Positions 33,255 through 60,468 of a stretch of 64,000 nucleotides of DNA are shown in pieces. Source of the stretch: Euglena gracilis. Lineage: Eukaryota; Euglenida; Euglenophyceae; Euglenales. Both the position numbers and the translations under genes were made by a program. The notes under the pieces were generated by a model. The model worked only from the letters and a program-made list of their open reading frames with translations. It was not told where the DNA came from and made no database searches. Numbering within the stretch: position 1 is the stretch's first letter; the number at the start of each line of letters is the position of its first letter. The stretch lies in the NCBI GenBank assembly GCA_039621445.1, contig CP154956.1:62184362-62248361 (forward strand), read 5' to 3'.

Positions 33255-35805
33255 TCAGGCGGAGGGGCCCTTCAGGATGGCCCCCAGCTCCCCCTTGCCA
33301 TGCAGGTCGCTGAGAATGTCCCCGGCGGGGCGGGCCGGGACTCCCGGACTGGACTGACCCCCCCCCCCCGACGTTTGGCGATGTCGCGGCAGCCAATACC
33401 CCTCTCCCTTCGCCACTCAGGCCCAGGCCCATGCCCCCCTCCCCATGGCCCACTCAACACTGGTCTGGCGGCCGGAAGGAGACCAGAACCTCCTGTCCAG
33501 GGCAGCTCTGAGGCAGCAACGTATGTCTACTCCACAGGGGAATGGCGATATTTTGGCAAAAACGGGTTGACTTTGGGGGGAAATGGTTCATGTGGGAAAA
33601 AATCATTTTTCTCAGCTATTCAACTTTTGACCCCATTCGACCTCCGGACCAGCGTTGGTTGGCCCTCAGGCCTGAGGACCGTCCTGGAGGGGGAAAAAAA
33701 GCAGGGGCCCCCCCCTGCCCCCCCCCGCCCCCCCCCCCCCAAGGGCTGTATGGGAATGGCTGGCGGGGGGCAGGACCCACCTGCCACCCACGCCTCTGGG
33801 ATTTCCAGGATTCCCATTCAGCCTGCCCCCCCCCATTAAAAACCAGGGGTGGGCCCTCGAGGACAGCAGTGGCGGGTCGCCTCCCCCCTGTGCACTGCGG
33901 CTGTTTGTTTGGTGCCTGTTCCCCCTCCTTCTGGCCTGGCGCTGTTCTTCGCCTCTGGCCCTTTCTGTCTGTGTGCGTGGAGGTGGCCGGAGCCTCTCCC
34001 CCCCCCCCGCCCCGGGCGAAGCCCCCGATGAGGTCGCCGTCCACATACAGCTGAGGCAGGGTAGGCGCAGGCCGGGGCCGGGGGCGGGGAGGGGCGTGGG
34101 GCGGCGGGAAACCCAGGCACGGCATCGCCCCAAAACAGGAAGGAGGGGCGGGGTCCAGCAGGCGGGAGGGTTCCCGTGCAGAGAAACTTCGGGAAAGCAG
34201 GTGGCATCTCCGACATCGCCCACCCCCAAGTCCACAGGTTTCGACTTGCTCAATGTTTCGAATGTTCCCATTTCCATTGAAAGTCATCCAGGGTTCGACG
34301 ATAACGCAGAGGGGGGATAGGTCGGATCCCCCTGTGTGCACTGTGGCTGTTTTCGGATTTGGAGTGGATGTTGTCGGACCCCCCCCCCGGTCCATCCTCC
34401 GGGTCCAGGAGGGGGGGGGGCACCCCCCCCACCTAAACAGTGGTGCGGTCTGGGTGACCAATTTTTGGCGCAAATCGAATAACTGAAATTTCTCAAATTC
34501 AAAAATCAAAAACTGAAGCGCGAAACAAACCACCCCTGCCTCCAAGCGCCCTGCTGAGCCCCGCCCCCGACCCCTGCCGTGTGAGCCCCCGGCCTGGAAA
34601 GGCCAGTCCCCCACCTGCTTCACCGCCTCCCGGACCATCGCGTCCTGCAGCACGTTGCACGCCACCCACTTCACGTCCGGGTACGCCTTCAGGATGTCGA
34701 CCACCCCCGCGGAGTAGCCGCACTGCGGGTTCTTCGGCACGCCCTTCATGAAGAGGATCACCCGGTGCTCCTGCGCCGTGGCGGGGGGGGGGGGGTGGTT
34801 CCGGACTTTGCCCGTTGACACCATCCCCGCCCCCATTGCTATATGGCAGACTCCAAATTTGCTCCGTGACAAATGAGAGCCAGCCACTGCCAATGAATGG
34901 CTCCCCAGTGGCTGCGGGTGTGGGACGAATTCGAAGTTCCATTGTCCAAGGACAGGTTCTTGGAAACAGGTGCGTGCTTTCAACTCTCAGCGTGCGTTTT
35001 TTTTTTGAGCGGCGTTTCAACAGGTTGAAGCATCGGGGCCAGGGCGTACCGCGATGGACTTGCGGACGAGGCCGATGGCCTTCGCGAGGGCCGCGGCGTA
35101 CGTCGCCTGCGGGTCCTCCGCCGCCGCTGCCTCCGCCCCGGCGGCCGCCAGCGCCACCCATCTCGCCGGCCCCGCAGCCCGGCCACTGACGCGGCGGAGG
35201 AGGTCAGCAGCCAGCCACGCTGCGGCGAAGGCGGCCACGGCGGCGGCGGCGGTCCCCGCCAGCCCCAGCGGGGCGGGGCTGGCGGCGGGGGCTGCGCTGG
35301 GGGTCCCTGGCAGCCGCCATCGCCCGCGGGGGGGGGGGGTTACTGGTTCTCCAAACTTTCCTGCCAGTCACACACTGTCCACGCCTCAGGCTGCCACCCC
35401 CCCACCATCCTCCGACCCAATCTTTTTCAAATGCCAGGTTTGGTGCCTGTGCCCACCTCCCTGCGGCACAGCCCCACCCGTTCACACCACACCTGCCGCC
35501 CCTCCTCCGAGTTGGGGTGAGTGGCGGCTGGGCAGCGGCACACGGTCGGACACCGCGGCTACCACCGTGGTGGGGTGGACAGCGCGGACACCATGGCCCA
35601 AGGCGGCGGGGACTCCAGCCCGGGGGCCGGCCAGGGGGAGGGCGGCGTGGGGTACCGTGGCGGGGCGCAGGGCGGCCCAGGCGTGGGTGGGGGCGGACTG
35701 GGTGGCGGCGAGGGCGGCGGCGACGCAGAGGACGAGGGCGACGGCCAGCGTGGCGGCCGGGGGCCCGGCGCCCCGCAGGGCGAAGGCGGGGGTGGATGGC
35801 ATCAT
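33255..35805 (-). CDS. Plastid monothiol glutaredoxin (CGFS class, here CGYS), complete
   Basis: Five exons on the minus strand, 35534-35805, 35050-35305, 34600-34770, 34018-34062 and 33255-33320, give 269 aa with every junction in phase. Residues 1-150 are a Euglena-type leader: signal segment ATLAVALVLCVAAALAA, an Arg/Ala/Pro stretch, then a second hydrophobic segment TAAAAVAAFAAAWLAA. The catalytic domain follows: AIGLVRKSIAEHRVILFMKG, PQCGYS (single active cysteine; the usual motif is CGFS), DWPTLPQLYVDGDLIGGF (WP, cis-Pro and GG glutathione-binding elements), and DILSDLHGKGELGAIL. This class of glutaredoxin carries or transfers iron-sulfur clusters, as GRXS14 does in plant plastids. Three of the four introns are nonconventional. 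The start is the first of two adjacent ATGs, four bases after a CCACAG that could accept a spliced leader. Confidence 0.93.
33321..34017 (-). other. Nonconventional intron, 697 nt, with CGG/CCG instead of CAG/CTG
   Basis: The exon ends ...GGGGGCTTC and the next begins GACATTCTC. The intron opens GCCCGGGGCGGG and closes CCCGCCCCGCCGGG. CGGGGCGGG at +4 pairs over 9 bp with CCCGCCCCG ending at -6. Splicing here yields LIGGF-DILSDLHGKGEL, which matches the glutaredoxin family without gap or insertion. Confidence 0.85.
34063..34599 (-). other. Nonconventional intron, 537 nt, 10-bp terminal pairing
   Basis: The exon ends ...GACTGGCCT and the next begins ACCCTGCCTCAG. The intron opens TTCCAGGCCGGGG (CAG at +4) and closes CCCCGGCCTGCGCCT (CTG at -8), so CAGGCCGGGG pairs with CCCCGGCCTG. 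GT-AG or GC-AG choices nearby would delete the cis-proline motif, whereas this cut gives DWP-TLPQLYVDG. Confidence 0.92.
35306..35533 (-). other. Nonconventional intron, 228 nt, 9-bp terminal pairing
   Basis: The exon ends ...GTGCCGCT and the next begins GACCCCCAGC. The intron opens GCCCAGCCGCCA and closes TGGCGGCTGCCAGG. CAGCCGCCA pairs with TGGCGGCTG, with CAG at +4 and CTG at -8. Frame is kept (CT+G, Leu), linking the two halves of the plastid leader. Confidence 0.9.
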
Positions 35806-35809
35806 GCGG

Positions 35810-36662
35810 CTGTGGACGAGGCGGGCCACGGTGGCACTCTATGTGGCTCACGTCAATCTGTGTGCGCGAGTACATGTGTTTATGTGTGCGTGCGTGTCAT
35901 GTATTCTCGCACATGTGTTCTTTTCCTGCACATCTGCGTGTGGATATGAATTTGGTTGGGGTCCCAAATTGCCCCCACCATGTCATGCAGATCTTGGGGC
36001 CTTCCCTGGCATGACAAGGCGTTGCCGTCCAACATCTGTGAACGTTCCTGGGCAAAACACGCCCTTTGCAAGATATGCAACAAATGCAACCATCAATGAC
36101 ATAACACATTTCATGGAAATCGCTTCATCATCTATCAAAAACCAAACAAAATATCCGCAAATTTTTGACACGAAAAATACTTCAATTTTGCCAAAACAAA
36201 CTTGAATTGCCATTTCCCCCCGCACTTTCAAACTACCTCAATTTGACAGGTTATTCTTTCGGATGACAGAGAGACACAGAGTCAACCCAACGGGTGGACG
36301 TTTTGGTACACCAAGCGAGTATGGAAATGACTCAATATACAGCAACAAGCAGGAACGAGGCGTTGGGCCCCGTGCTCAGGGTGCCAGCGCATCGGCATAC
36401 AATAAAAATGGTGCGTCTGCAAGCACAAGTTCCGATCGTCTCCACGGGGTGGGAAGCGGCAATTGCTCAGCGACATTGTCAGGCATTGATACCAAAAAAA
36501 ATTGCACTGGGCGATTCCGGAGGCAGCTGCAGCCCGACCTCCTCGAAGTGGAGGGATGGCCCTAATCAAAATTCCATTCTTGAAACAACTGAAACGTCAG
36601 CCATCGGCCAACCCCTGGAAGTGTCAACACTGAACTGAAGCAGTTGCCGGGGCGGGGGACCA
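35810..36662. other. Intergenic stretch between glutaredoxin and EXOC1
   Basis: The 3' end of EXOC1 (36663) lies upstream of the glutaredoxin start on the same strand. No exon was seen in between. A reading frame at about 36490-36570 (LHFEEVGLQLPPESPS) looks mildly protein-like but has no matching splice signals. Confidence 0.6.
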
Positions 36663-53800
<17,138 letters not shown>

Positions 53801-56207
53801 CTGCGCCGCGAGGAACGGAATTCCCAGCTCGGCACACATCAATACCATTCCTCACCCCGTGGGAGCCACACTTTCAACTTCAAAAAAAGAAGTGGCCCAG
53901 GCATGCCCCCACCAGGGGCCATTAAGGCGCCTTAAAAACCTGTTAAACGCCTTGAAATGTGCGGTAATTCTATCTGCCAAAAAATGCCTGAAATTTTTCA
54001 AAATACCTGAAAATTTCGGACTGGCCCAAAACTGAAAACGCGAAATCTCAGCAAAAACAAGCCAACTCCGGGGAGAAAACGATTTCTGGCTTCGCTAAAA
54101 CATTGTCCATCCAACCAAAACTCGAACAAAAGTTTATGTTTTTAATTTTTGGACCACATAAAAAATCAAAAAAAACGATGGTTTGACCGGTAGAGCCCTT
54201 AGACCGCCCTGAAAAAGGTGCCTCAAAAAGCCATAAAAAGCCTTAAAAAGCCTTGAGAAATGCCTTAAAAATGCCTTAAAATATTGGGGGGAAATTGCAA
54301 TCAGAAATGGTGTCCCCCCACAATGCTGTCAGATTGGTGACCACCACCCAGGCAAAAGAAGCACAAAGCGACGCATTTTGGGCCATTTTCTGGGAAAAGT
54401 TCACATTGTGTCAATTTGAACTGAGTCGATCCAGTAAGTTGACCGGTCCAAATCAGTCCAAAAAACCAGTCAGCCACTCGGGAAAAAACCAACCTCTTAG
54501 TGGGGGCGATAAAATCCTCCACCAGTGTGGGAAGATGGGAATGCAAACTTTTAAGTCATGCAAAGCAACATCCTCTTTCCTCAGGGGGTGGTCCTGAACC
54601 ATACCATTGCATATCAACCCCCGGGAGGGTTCACTTTCCACTTTCCAAAAAAAAACCAGCCAATGACTTTTCAGGAACCAGTCACCCACTTCCTCCCCCC
54701 CCCCCGGGGGGGAGTCGGTCACTTTGGCCACTCGGCCAAAAAATGACCTAAAATGAAATGATTTTGACCAACCCCCCCCCAAATTTTCTGGCGCCATTGG
54801 TGCCGGGTGGCCACTTTCGCCGGGGGGGTTTGGAGTGCAACTAAGGGGGGGCAGGGTTGTATGGGAATCTCCGTGGGGGGGACCCCCCTTCCGAAACTGG
54901 GGGGGGGGGTGGGGGGGATCCCCCCTCCGACCTCCAGTTTTCGGTCGCCGAAAATTTTGGCCGCTTTTTGGGGTCAAAGGGTCAATCTTAGGCGGCCGAA
55001 TTCGCACTTAAGCTTTTTTTCATTTGATTTGCGCAGTTGCGCAAATTTACCACTTTTTTTATAACCCCCGAGACCCTGTACCCTGTCCGCCGAAAAAAAT
55101 TTTTGTGATCACGAACGGAACTCGTTAGGGCTGGGCAATTCGAACCCCTTCAAATACAAAGTCCTAACTGGACTTCGCGACCGGACGGACGCGCGAAATT
55201 TCGTATCTCCCCCTCTCCGCAGCTGCTTTCTTTCCCGCCGCCCGCGCGGCACCTGTCTACACCCACTCCCACCCCACAGCTGCCCGCGGCAAGCAACTGG
55301 CCAGATCCGGCGGCGTACGGTTTTGGACTTTTGGACGGTGCAAATGTGACCTCCGCATATCAATGGTTCGGCTGGCGATGAGACTGGACACCCTGGACGG
55401 ATTGAAGAATTATTGTGAGGGTGGGTTGGGTGCCAGGACTTGCGAATTACGAAGCGATTGTTTATGTTGAAAGAGGGGTATTACACCCCCTGTCTTGAAG
55501 GAGTGCGACGAAACACCCACCGAATTAGAACCTTCCAGTTGGTGTATAACAAAAAAAATTACTTGTGGCGCGTTGCACACTTGCGCAATTGCGCGCATCA
55601 AACGATTACTTCCCGATTGTGAATTGAGTTGCTGAGAATGGGTTTGTGACACCCGAGATATGTGTCAGTGATGAAAGGTGGTACCGTTTTACTTGCGCAA
55701 TTGCGCGCACAATTTATTACTTTTTTGTTGTGCGGCTGCCCAGTGGGTGTTGTGTGACCAATGAAACACTTTGGACGTTATGGGTTACTCAGTGGAGCGA
55801 AAGGGGGTCTTGATTTGTATGAATGCTGGAGATGGTGTGGCTACGTGGATGCTATGCTGACAACCAATTTGGGAGTGTGTGTGAAGTGCGAGGTGGTTAT
55901 GGCCATATGATGACGTTTGATTGCTGTTCCCGTGCCTGGAGCTAACCTACATGGCGGATGACCAGGCGGGGTACAGCTGTGGATTGTTGTGATCCTGTGT
56001 GTCCTTGTTGACTTGCGCAATTGCGCCCACAAAAACGTATCCAAAGAAGAAAAAAAAAATGACTCATAAGGATGTGTGGATGTGTAGTGTGTGAGTGGTG
56101 TGTGTGTCATGCATGCATTCTGAATGGTGGGAGTGACCGGTGTTATGTTGGCGGAATGGTGGGTTTTTGGTGAAAGGTGGTGGGCCGCTGGATCTGCAGG
56201 GGACTGA
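53801..56207. other. Region between the EXOC1 5' part and the first plus-strand gene
   Basis: No certain exon was seen. It must contain the upstream part of EXOC1 unless that gene starts further away, but no minus-strand segment with matching phase was recognised. G/C homopolymers stop at about 55.0 kb. From there on the sequence carries GCGCAATTGCGC palindromes at 55027-55046, 55581-55602, 55691-55710 and 56011-56030. Confidence 0.6.
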
Positions 56208-59200
56208 ATGGAGTCCTCCCAGGCCAGCAGCACCCACTCCCGGCGCCGTGGCTACGAGGGCTACAGCGAGGAGGCCGCCCAGGCCGCGGAGTTGGGGAAG
56301 CTGCTGGGCCAGCTGGTGAAGGCCCACTACGCCGCCACCTACGAGGAGTTCGTGGCGGCGGTGGTGCAGCGCGGCCACCCGCTGCAGACCCTGGTGGTGC
56401 ACGTGGCGCACACCCGGGTGCCGCTGCGGACGGAGGGCGGCGCGGCGCTGCTGGAGGAGCTGGCCCGGGAGCCCCGGCGGCCCCGCATCGAGCTGCTGCT
56501 GAAGGACGCCTGGGCGGTGTACCGGGCGCTCCGACAGCACGCCTGCCCGCGCGCGGCGCAGCGGGTGGTGGCGGAGGAGCACGAGGCGCCGCTGGCCCGG
56601 CACCGGGCGGCCAGCCGACTGCTGCGGCCCAGCGGGATCCTGCCGGGGGAGCCGGTGTGGAACCGGCAGTGGCGGCGGGAGCGGGCCTGCGAGCGCCTCG
56701 AGGACCTGTGGCAGCAGTCGGAGGGGCGGAGCTGCGTCCTCTGGTTCGACAACTTCTGGAAGCGGGCGATGACGTCGAACCCGAGGATGGTGATCCGCAC
56801 CCACGACTGCTGCGTGATGTCCATGATGCGGACGGCGGTGGGCGGCATCCCGGAGTACCCGGGGTACCCGTCGCTGGAGCAGCTGCTGGGCCGCATCCCC
56901 CGGGTGTCCGCGCGGCTGGTGCGCAGCGACCTGCCGGCGTTCCTGGAGCTGGTGGCCGAGATCGGCGCACGCCCGCTGGAGGCGCACGAGCTGCGCGTAC
57001 CGCTGGACGTGCCCCGACCATCAGAGGGACTGGGTCTGTTTTTTTTTTTTTTTTTTTTTTAAACGGTCTGCGTCGGTGGATGGGTCGAGGGGTGTGAACA
57101 ACCTGTGTACATTGGTGTCGATGTCCTGGAGGGTTGAGGTTGTGACTGGGTCTCAGTTGAACGAAGTTGAATTGCTACGTAATGTGCGCGCAATTGCGCA
57201 AATGTTACGAAAGAAGTGTTTGAAATTCAGTGAGGTGAGGCAACTGGCACACAGTACTATACGCAGATTTCTCTTTTGTGCTGTCAGTCCCATTTGACTT
57301 GCGCATTTGCGCGCACCATGTGAACTGAAGTGAGTTCCAGTCCTGGGTCACTCTCTGCATCTGTTGAATATTTGCAAAGCAACTTTTGATGCGCGCATTT
57401 GCGCAAATGCGCGCATCAAAAGTTGCTTATGGTCCGTTTTGTAGCAGGGGTGTTACTATGCACTTGGTGTTACACACAAGGCGGCGGCTCTGATGCGGCT
57501 GAGAGAACGCCCGCGTCCCGGTGTGGCGCCCCTTCATGCTGACGGACGACCGCATCTCCTCCCAGGTGGGGATGCTGAAGGTCCTCCGCTTCCTGAAGGG
57601 CGACGTCCTGGGCCGCGTGAGGGCGCCGCTGCCCCTGCTGGTGGACATCAACCTGTGGTACCGCCAGCTGAAGGTGGTCTACGGGCGGGAGTGCCAGCGG
57701 TGGGACGCGGGCGAGGCGCTGCGGCAGCTGCCCCCGCTGTACGGCGTGTGGCACGCGTACAAGCAGGTGCTGTACGTGCTGTACCGCCGCCTGCTGCCGC
57801 TGTTCCTGTTCCTGCAGCGGGGCACCATGGCGCCGGGCGAGCAGTGGTCGACCAAGCCGAAGGTGCGGGCGCTGGAGATGTGGGTCGGCGCCATGCTGCT
57901 GGTGCCGGCGGACCGCCGCGCCCGCCTGCGACGGCTGATCCGGACCCTGCGGCGGCGGCGGGACACCGTGGTGCCAGAGGTGGAGCGGCGGCGGCAGAAG
58001 ACGCAGCAGGCCCAGCGGCGGCAGGAGGAGGCGGAGCGGCAGACCGCCCGGCAGGTGCGGCACGCCACGGCCAGCGCCAAGATGGAGCGGGCGTGGCAGG
58101 CCGGAAGCCGGCAGATGGAGTGCATCCGGGCGTTGGAGCACTGCCGCCGGAAGGGGCCCAGGCGGTGGAGGCCCTGGAGAAGCTGGAGCGGGACCTGGCG
58201 GTGGCGCAGGCACTGGAGGACCTGCTGCTGGTGTGGGCGCCAGCCTGCTTCGCGCTGGGGTGGCAGGTGCGGGAGTGCCACTGGGAGGAGCGGCGGCCGC
58301 AGACGGGCGGGCAGGCGCGGAAGGTGCTGTGCAACGCCCTGACGATGCTGCTGCACCTGGAGGCGCCGACACCCGGGCACCGCCCACGGGGCCACTCCGA
58401 CTACGTGCGGACGCTGGCGTGCGCGCTGCTGATGTGGGACCGGTGGCACGAGGACCTGCCCGCCTGCTGTTTCTCAGAGGAGGTCAACGAGGCGACCCTC
58501 AGCAGGCTGGGCGGGTCGATGCAGCAGCACCCGGAGGCGGTGGAGGTGGAGGACGTGATGGACCTCTACCTCCTGGTGCGGCAGGGGCACCACGGCGCCC
58601 GGGAGCTGCGGGCGGGCGGGGTGGACCGGCGGTGGCTGGCGGACTGCCTCCGCAACCTGGACTACCTGCTGGACGGCAGCGAGCTGCGGCCCCCGCTGGA
58701 CGCCCCGGACCGCCTGGTCCACCAGATGGTGACGTACGCCTCGGTGCGGGGGCTGCGCCGAGAGCGACGGCGGCAGCCGGAGGAGCTGGACGCGGACGAG
58801 GGGGAGGAGTCCGAGGACCAGTCCGTGGTTCCGCGGTGGCCGGACGGCTGGGTGGGCCCGCCGTCCCTGCTGGCGCCGGACGCGGGGCCGAAGGGTGAGA
58901 CGGCCCTGAAGGACGTGCTGCAGTACGCGCTGCGGACGCTCCTGAAGGACCAGGTGCCCTCTGCTGACGCCGCTACTGAGCTGGACCAGCTGTGCTTCGA
59001 CGCGCAGGCTGGCCGCAGCCGGCGGTCGCAGGCGGAGGTGGACCTGTGCCACGTCCACTGGGACAGCGTGCTGGGTCGCCGTCGTCCACGCCAGGAGAGA
59101 GCTCCTGGGCAGGCAGCATCCAGACTCCCGGTTGGTCAGCACGTTTTAGAGGGGGTGTTCAGCATTACTGCGGTTATACTAACGTTCAGAGCAGAGAAAC

Positions 59201-59928
59201 TGTGATATGTGAATTATCATTTGCGCAATTGCGCGCATCAAACGTACAAAACGTGTGCACACATACGGAGAGGCTGTAGATACGGCTCTGCCTTGGGAAA
59301 CAGTTTATACATTTTTATTTGCGCAATTGCGCGCATCAAAAGTGTACCACACTTTTGATGCGCTGTTATGTGAGACGTGCAGTAGGCCCCGTTGGTGTAC
59401 AGCATCCGTTAAGAAATTGGTGCTATCCCGGGTGAAAGATACCGTCTTATTTGTCAGGGGGGTATACCCAGTTCTTCAGATTTGTGCTTGCGCTTGATAA
59501 AGCGTACGCTTTCTGGGAGCAGAGGGAAGGGTGCTGAAAATTTGACAGTAAGTAAGCAAGTAAGTTTCACAATGTTACAGTTTTCAAAGATCACAGCATG
59601 GACCCCCCTTCACAGAAGAATTATTACTTTTGATGCGCGCAATTGCGCGCATCAAAAGTAATAATTCTAAAAATAGATTTTTTGGTGCACCGTGAGTCTG
59701 TTGTTGGCCAGGGCTGCTGAGTCCTCATCGGAGGAGTCCCCGTCTGAGCGACCGACTCGAAGGTCACGATTCGAGTCACCAGCGGGTGACGAGTCGCCTC
59801 CGCGGGCGGGCGGGAGGGTGCCGGAGGACCCCGTGGGACGCGGGGCAGCCACCAGCAGTCGGGACGTGGTGTCGCTGAGGGCGCCCCGCGCGTACGTCCC
59901 GGCGGACCCCTTCGAGGGGTCCGACTGA
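56208..59928 (+). CDS. Unidentified large protein, possibly transposase-like (WFDNF and LTDDR motifs)
   Basis: The ATG at 56208 follows CTGCAG by 8 bases, a plausible spliced-leader acceptor. Exon 1 runs to 56996 or 57008 (both GT, phase 0). Exon 2 begins at 57506 after CTGAGAG and runs to about 59130 (donor CCG/GTTGGT). A probable last exon lies at 59712-59928 (AAESSSEESPSERPTRR ... DPFEGSD then TGA), though its phase does not match exon 2 cleanly. Exon 1 has CVLWFDNFWKRAMTSNP (about residues 176-192). Exon 2 opens with VWRPFMLTDDRISSQ and has LVDINLWYRQLKVVYG, then an Arg/Gln-rich coiled coil, then about 330 more residues. The pattern faintly recalls fungal transposase-like DUF6589 proteins (YDN... 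and GDxLT... motifs), but this is a weak resemblance. A one-base frame break lies at about 58153. Exons are unusually long for this window. Confidence 0.6.
57377..57428. repeat. Perfect 52-bp palindrome (intron)
   Basis: Arms AAGCAACTTTTGATGCGCGC and onward are exactly self-complementary about a centre between 57402 and 57403. It contains two outward copies of TTTTGATGCGCGCA around TTTGCGCAAA and can form a 26-bp cruciform arm. Confidence 0.97.
58150..58160 (+). other. Frame break in a G run
   Basis: Before this point the protein-like frame ends ...RALEHCRRK. After it the good frame is one base behind (GAQAVEALEKLERDLAVAQA). One extra G in the GGGG run at 58153-58156 would make it continuous. 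Likely explanations are a homopolymer error in the assembly, a real frameshift mutation, or programmed -1 slippage. Confidence 0.75.
59331..59363. repeat. 15-bp perfect hairpin
   Basis: GCGCATCAAAAGTGT and ACACTTTTGATGCGC are separated by ACC. It overlaps one of the palindromic elements and uses the same TTTTGATGCGC arm as the 52-bp palindromes. Confidence 0.95.
59617..59668. repeat. Perfect 52-bp palindrome (intron)
   Basis: Self-complementary about a centre between 59642 and 59643 (GCGCGCAATTGCGCGC core, then ATCAAAAGTAATAATT arms). It has the same length as the one at 57377 but different outer arms, so the two are not simple copies. Confidence 0.97.
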
Positions 59929-60468
59929 GCGAATTTGCCGATGAGGCGACGAAACAGTAACTTTTGATACAAGCAACACCACGCCTTATTTTATGGGTCA
60001 TTCGATGCGCCGTGACGGGGTGTATGTTCACCAAAAGAAAACATTCAGAAACTTCACGCCATATGACTTCTAGATATCCAAAACAGCAGGCCTACGGACG
60101 CCAACGGCAAACCGCCCGTGCGTTAGCAGTTACGCGACCTGAATGCGTGACGTGTCAGCCCGGTTTGTGTTGGGCGTTTTGTGACACAGACAGGCCGTGA
60201 AAGATTGCAAAAACGTAGCATATCCATACCCCCCCTTGCTACGGACCGGAATAATGCATGTTGTGCGTTCCGTTGCACTGTTTCACACTTTTTCCATTTT
60301 TTGCCTGAAAATGCCTAAGTCGGATGAATTTTTGTCACAATTTGGGCGGATTGCCTGCCGTAGATTTGACTGTATTTGACTGTGTTGAATGCAGTTTGCG
60401 TTTGTGTTTCAGTCACTGGATATCTCCCCCCCCCCCTTGTAACGGCGCCTTGCCCCAGGTCCCACACC
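59929..60468. other. Intergenic stretch between the two plus-strand genes
   Basis: No exon and none of the GCGCAATTGCGC palindromes were seen. The last 50 bases hold a C-rich tract and TTGCCCCAG, ten bases before the next ATG, which would serve as a spliced-leader or intron acceptor. Confidence 0.6.

Noticed and set aside
34570-34610. A GC-AG intron for the glutaredoxin third intron (donor CAG/GCCGGG)
   Set aside because: It would remove the Thr-Leu-Pro of the cis-proline motif. The nonconventional cut keeps it and has 10-bp terminal pairing.
55109-55363. Basic minus-strand frame as the EXOC1 first exon
   Set aside because: It has no splice donor in the right phase, no resemblance to a Sec3 N-terminus, and ordinary composition for the region.
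57470-58387. Long minus-strand reading frames opposite the 57.5-59.1-kb exon
   Set aside because: These are shadow frames of high-GC coding sequence. The plus frame has motifs, a coiled coil and matching splice sites.
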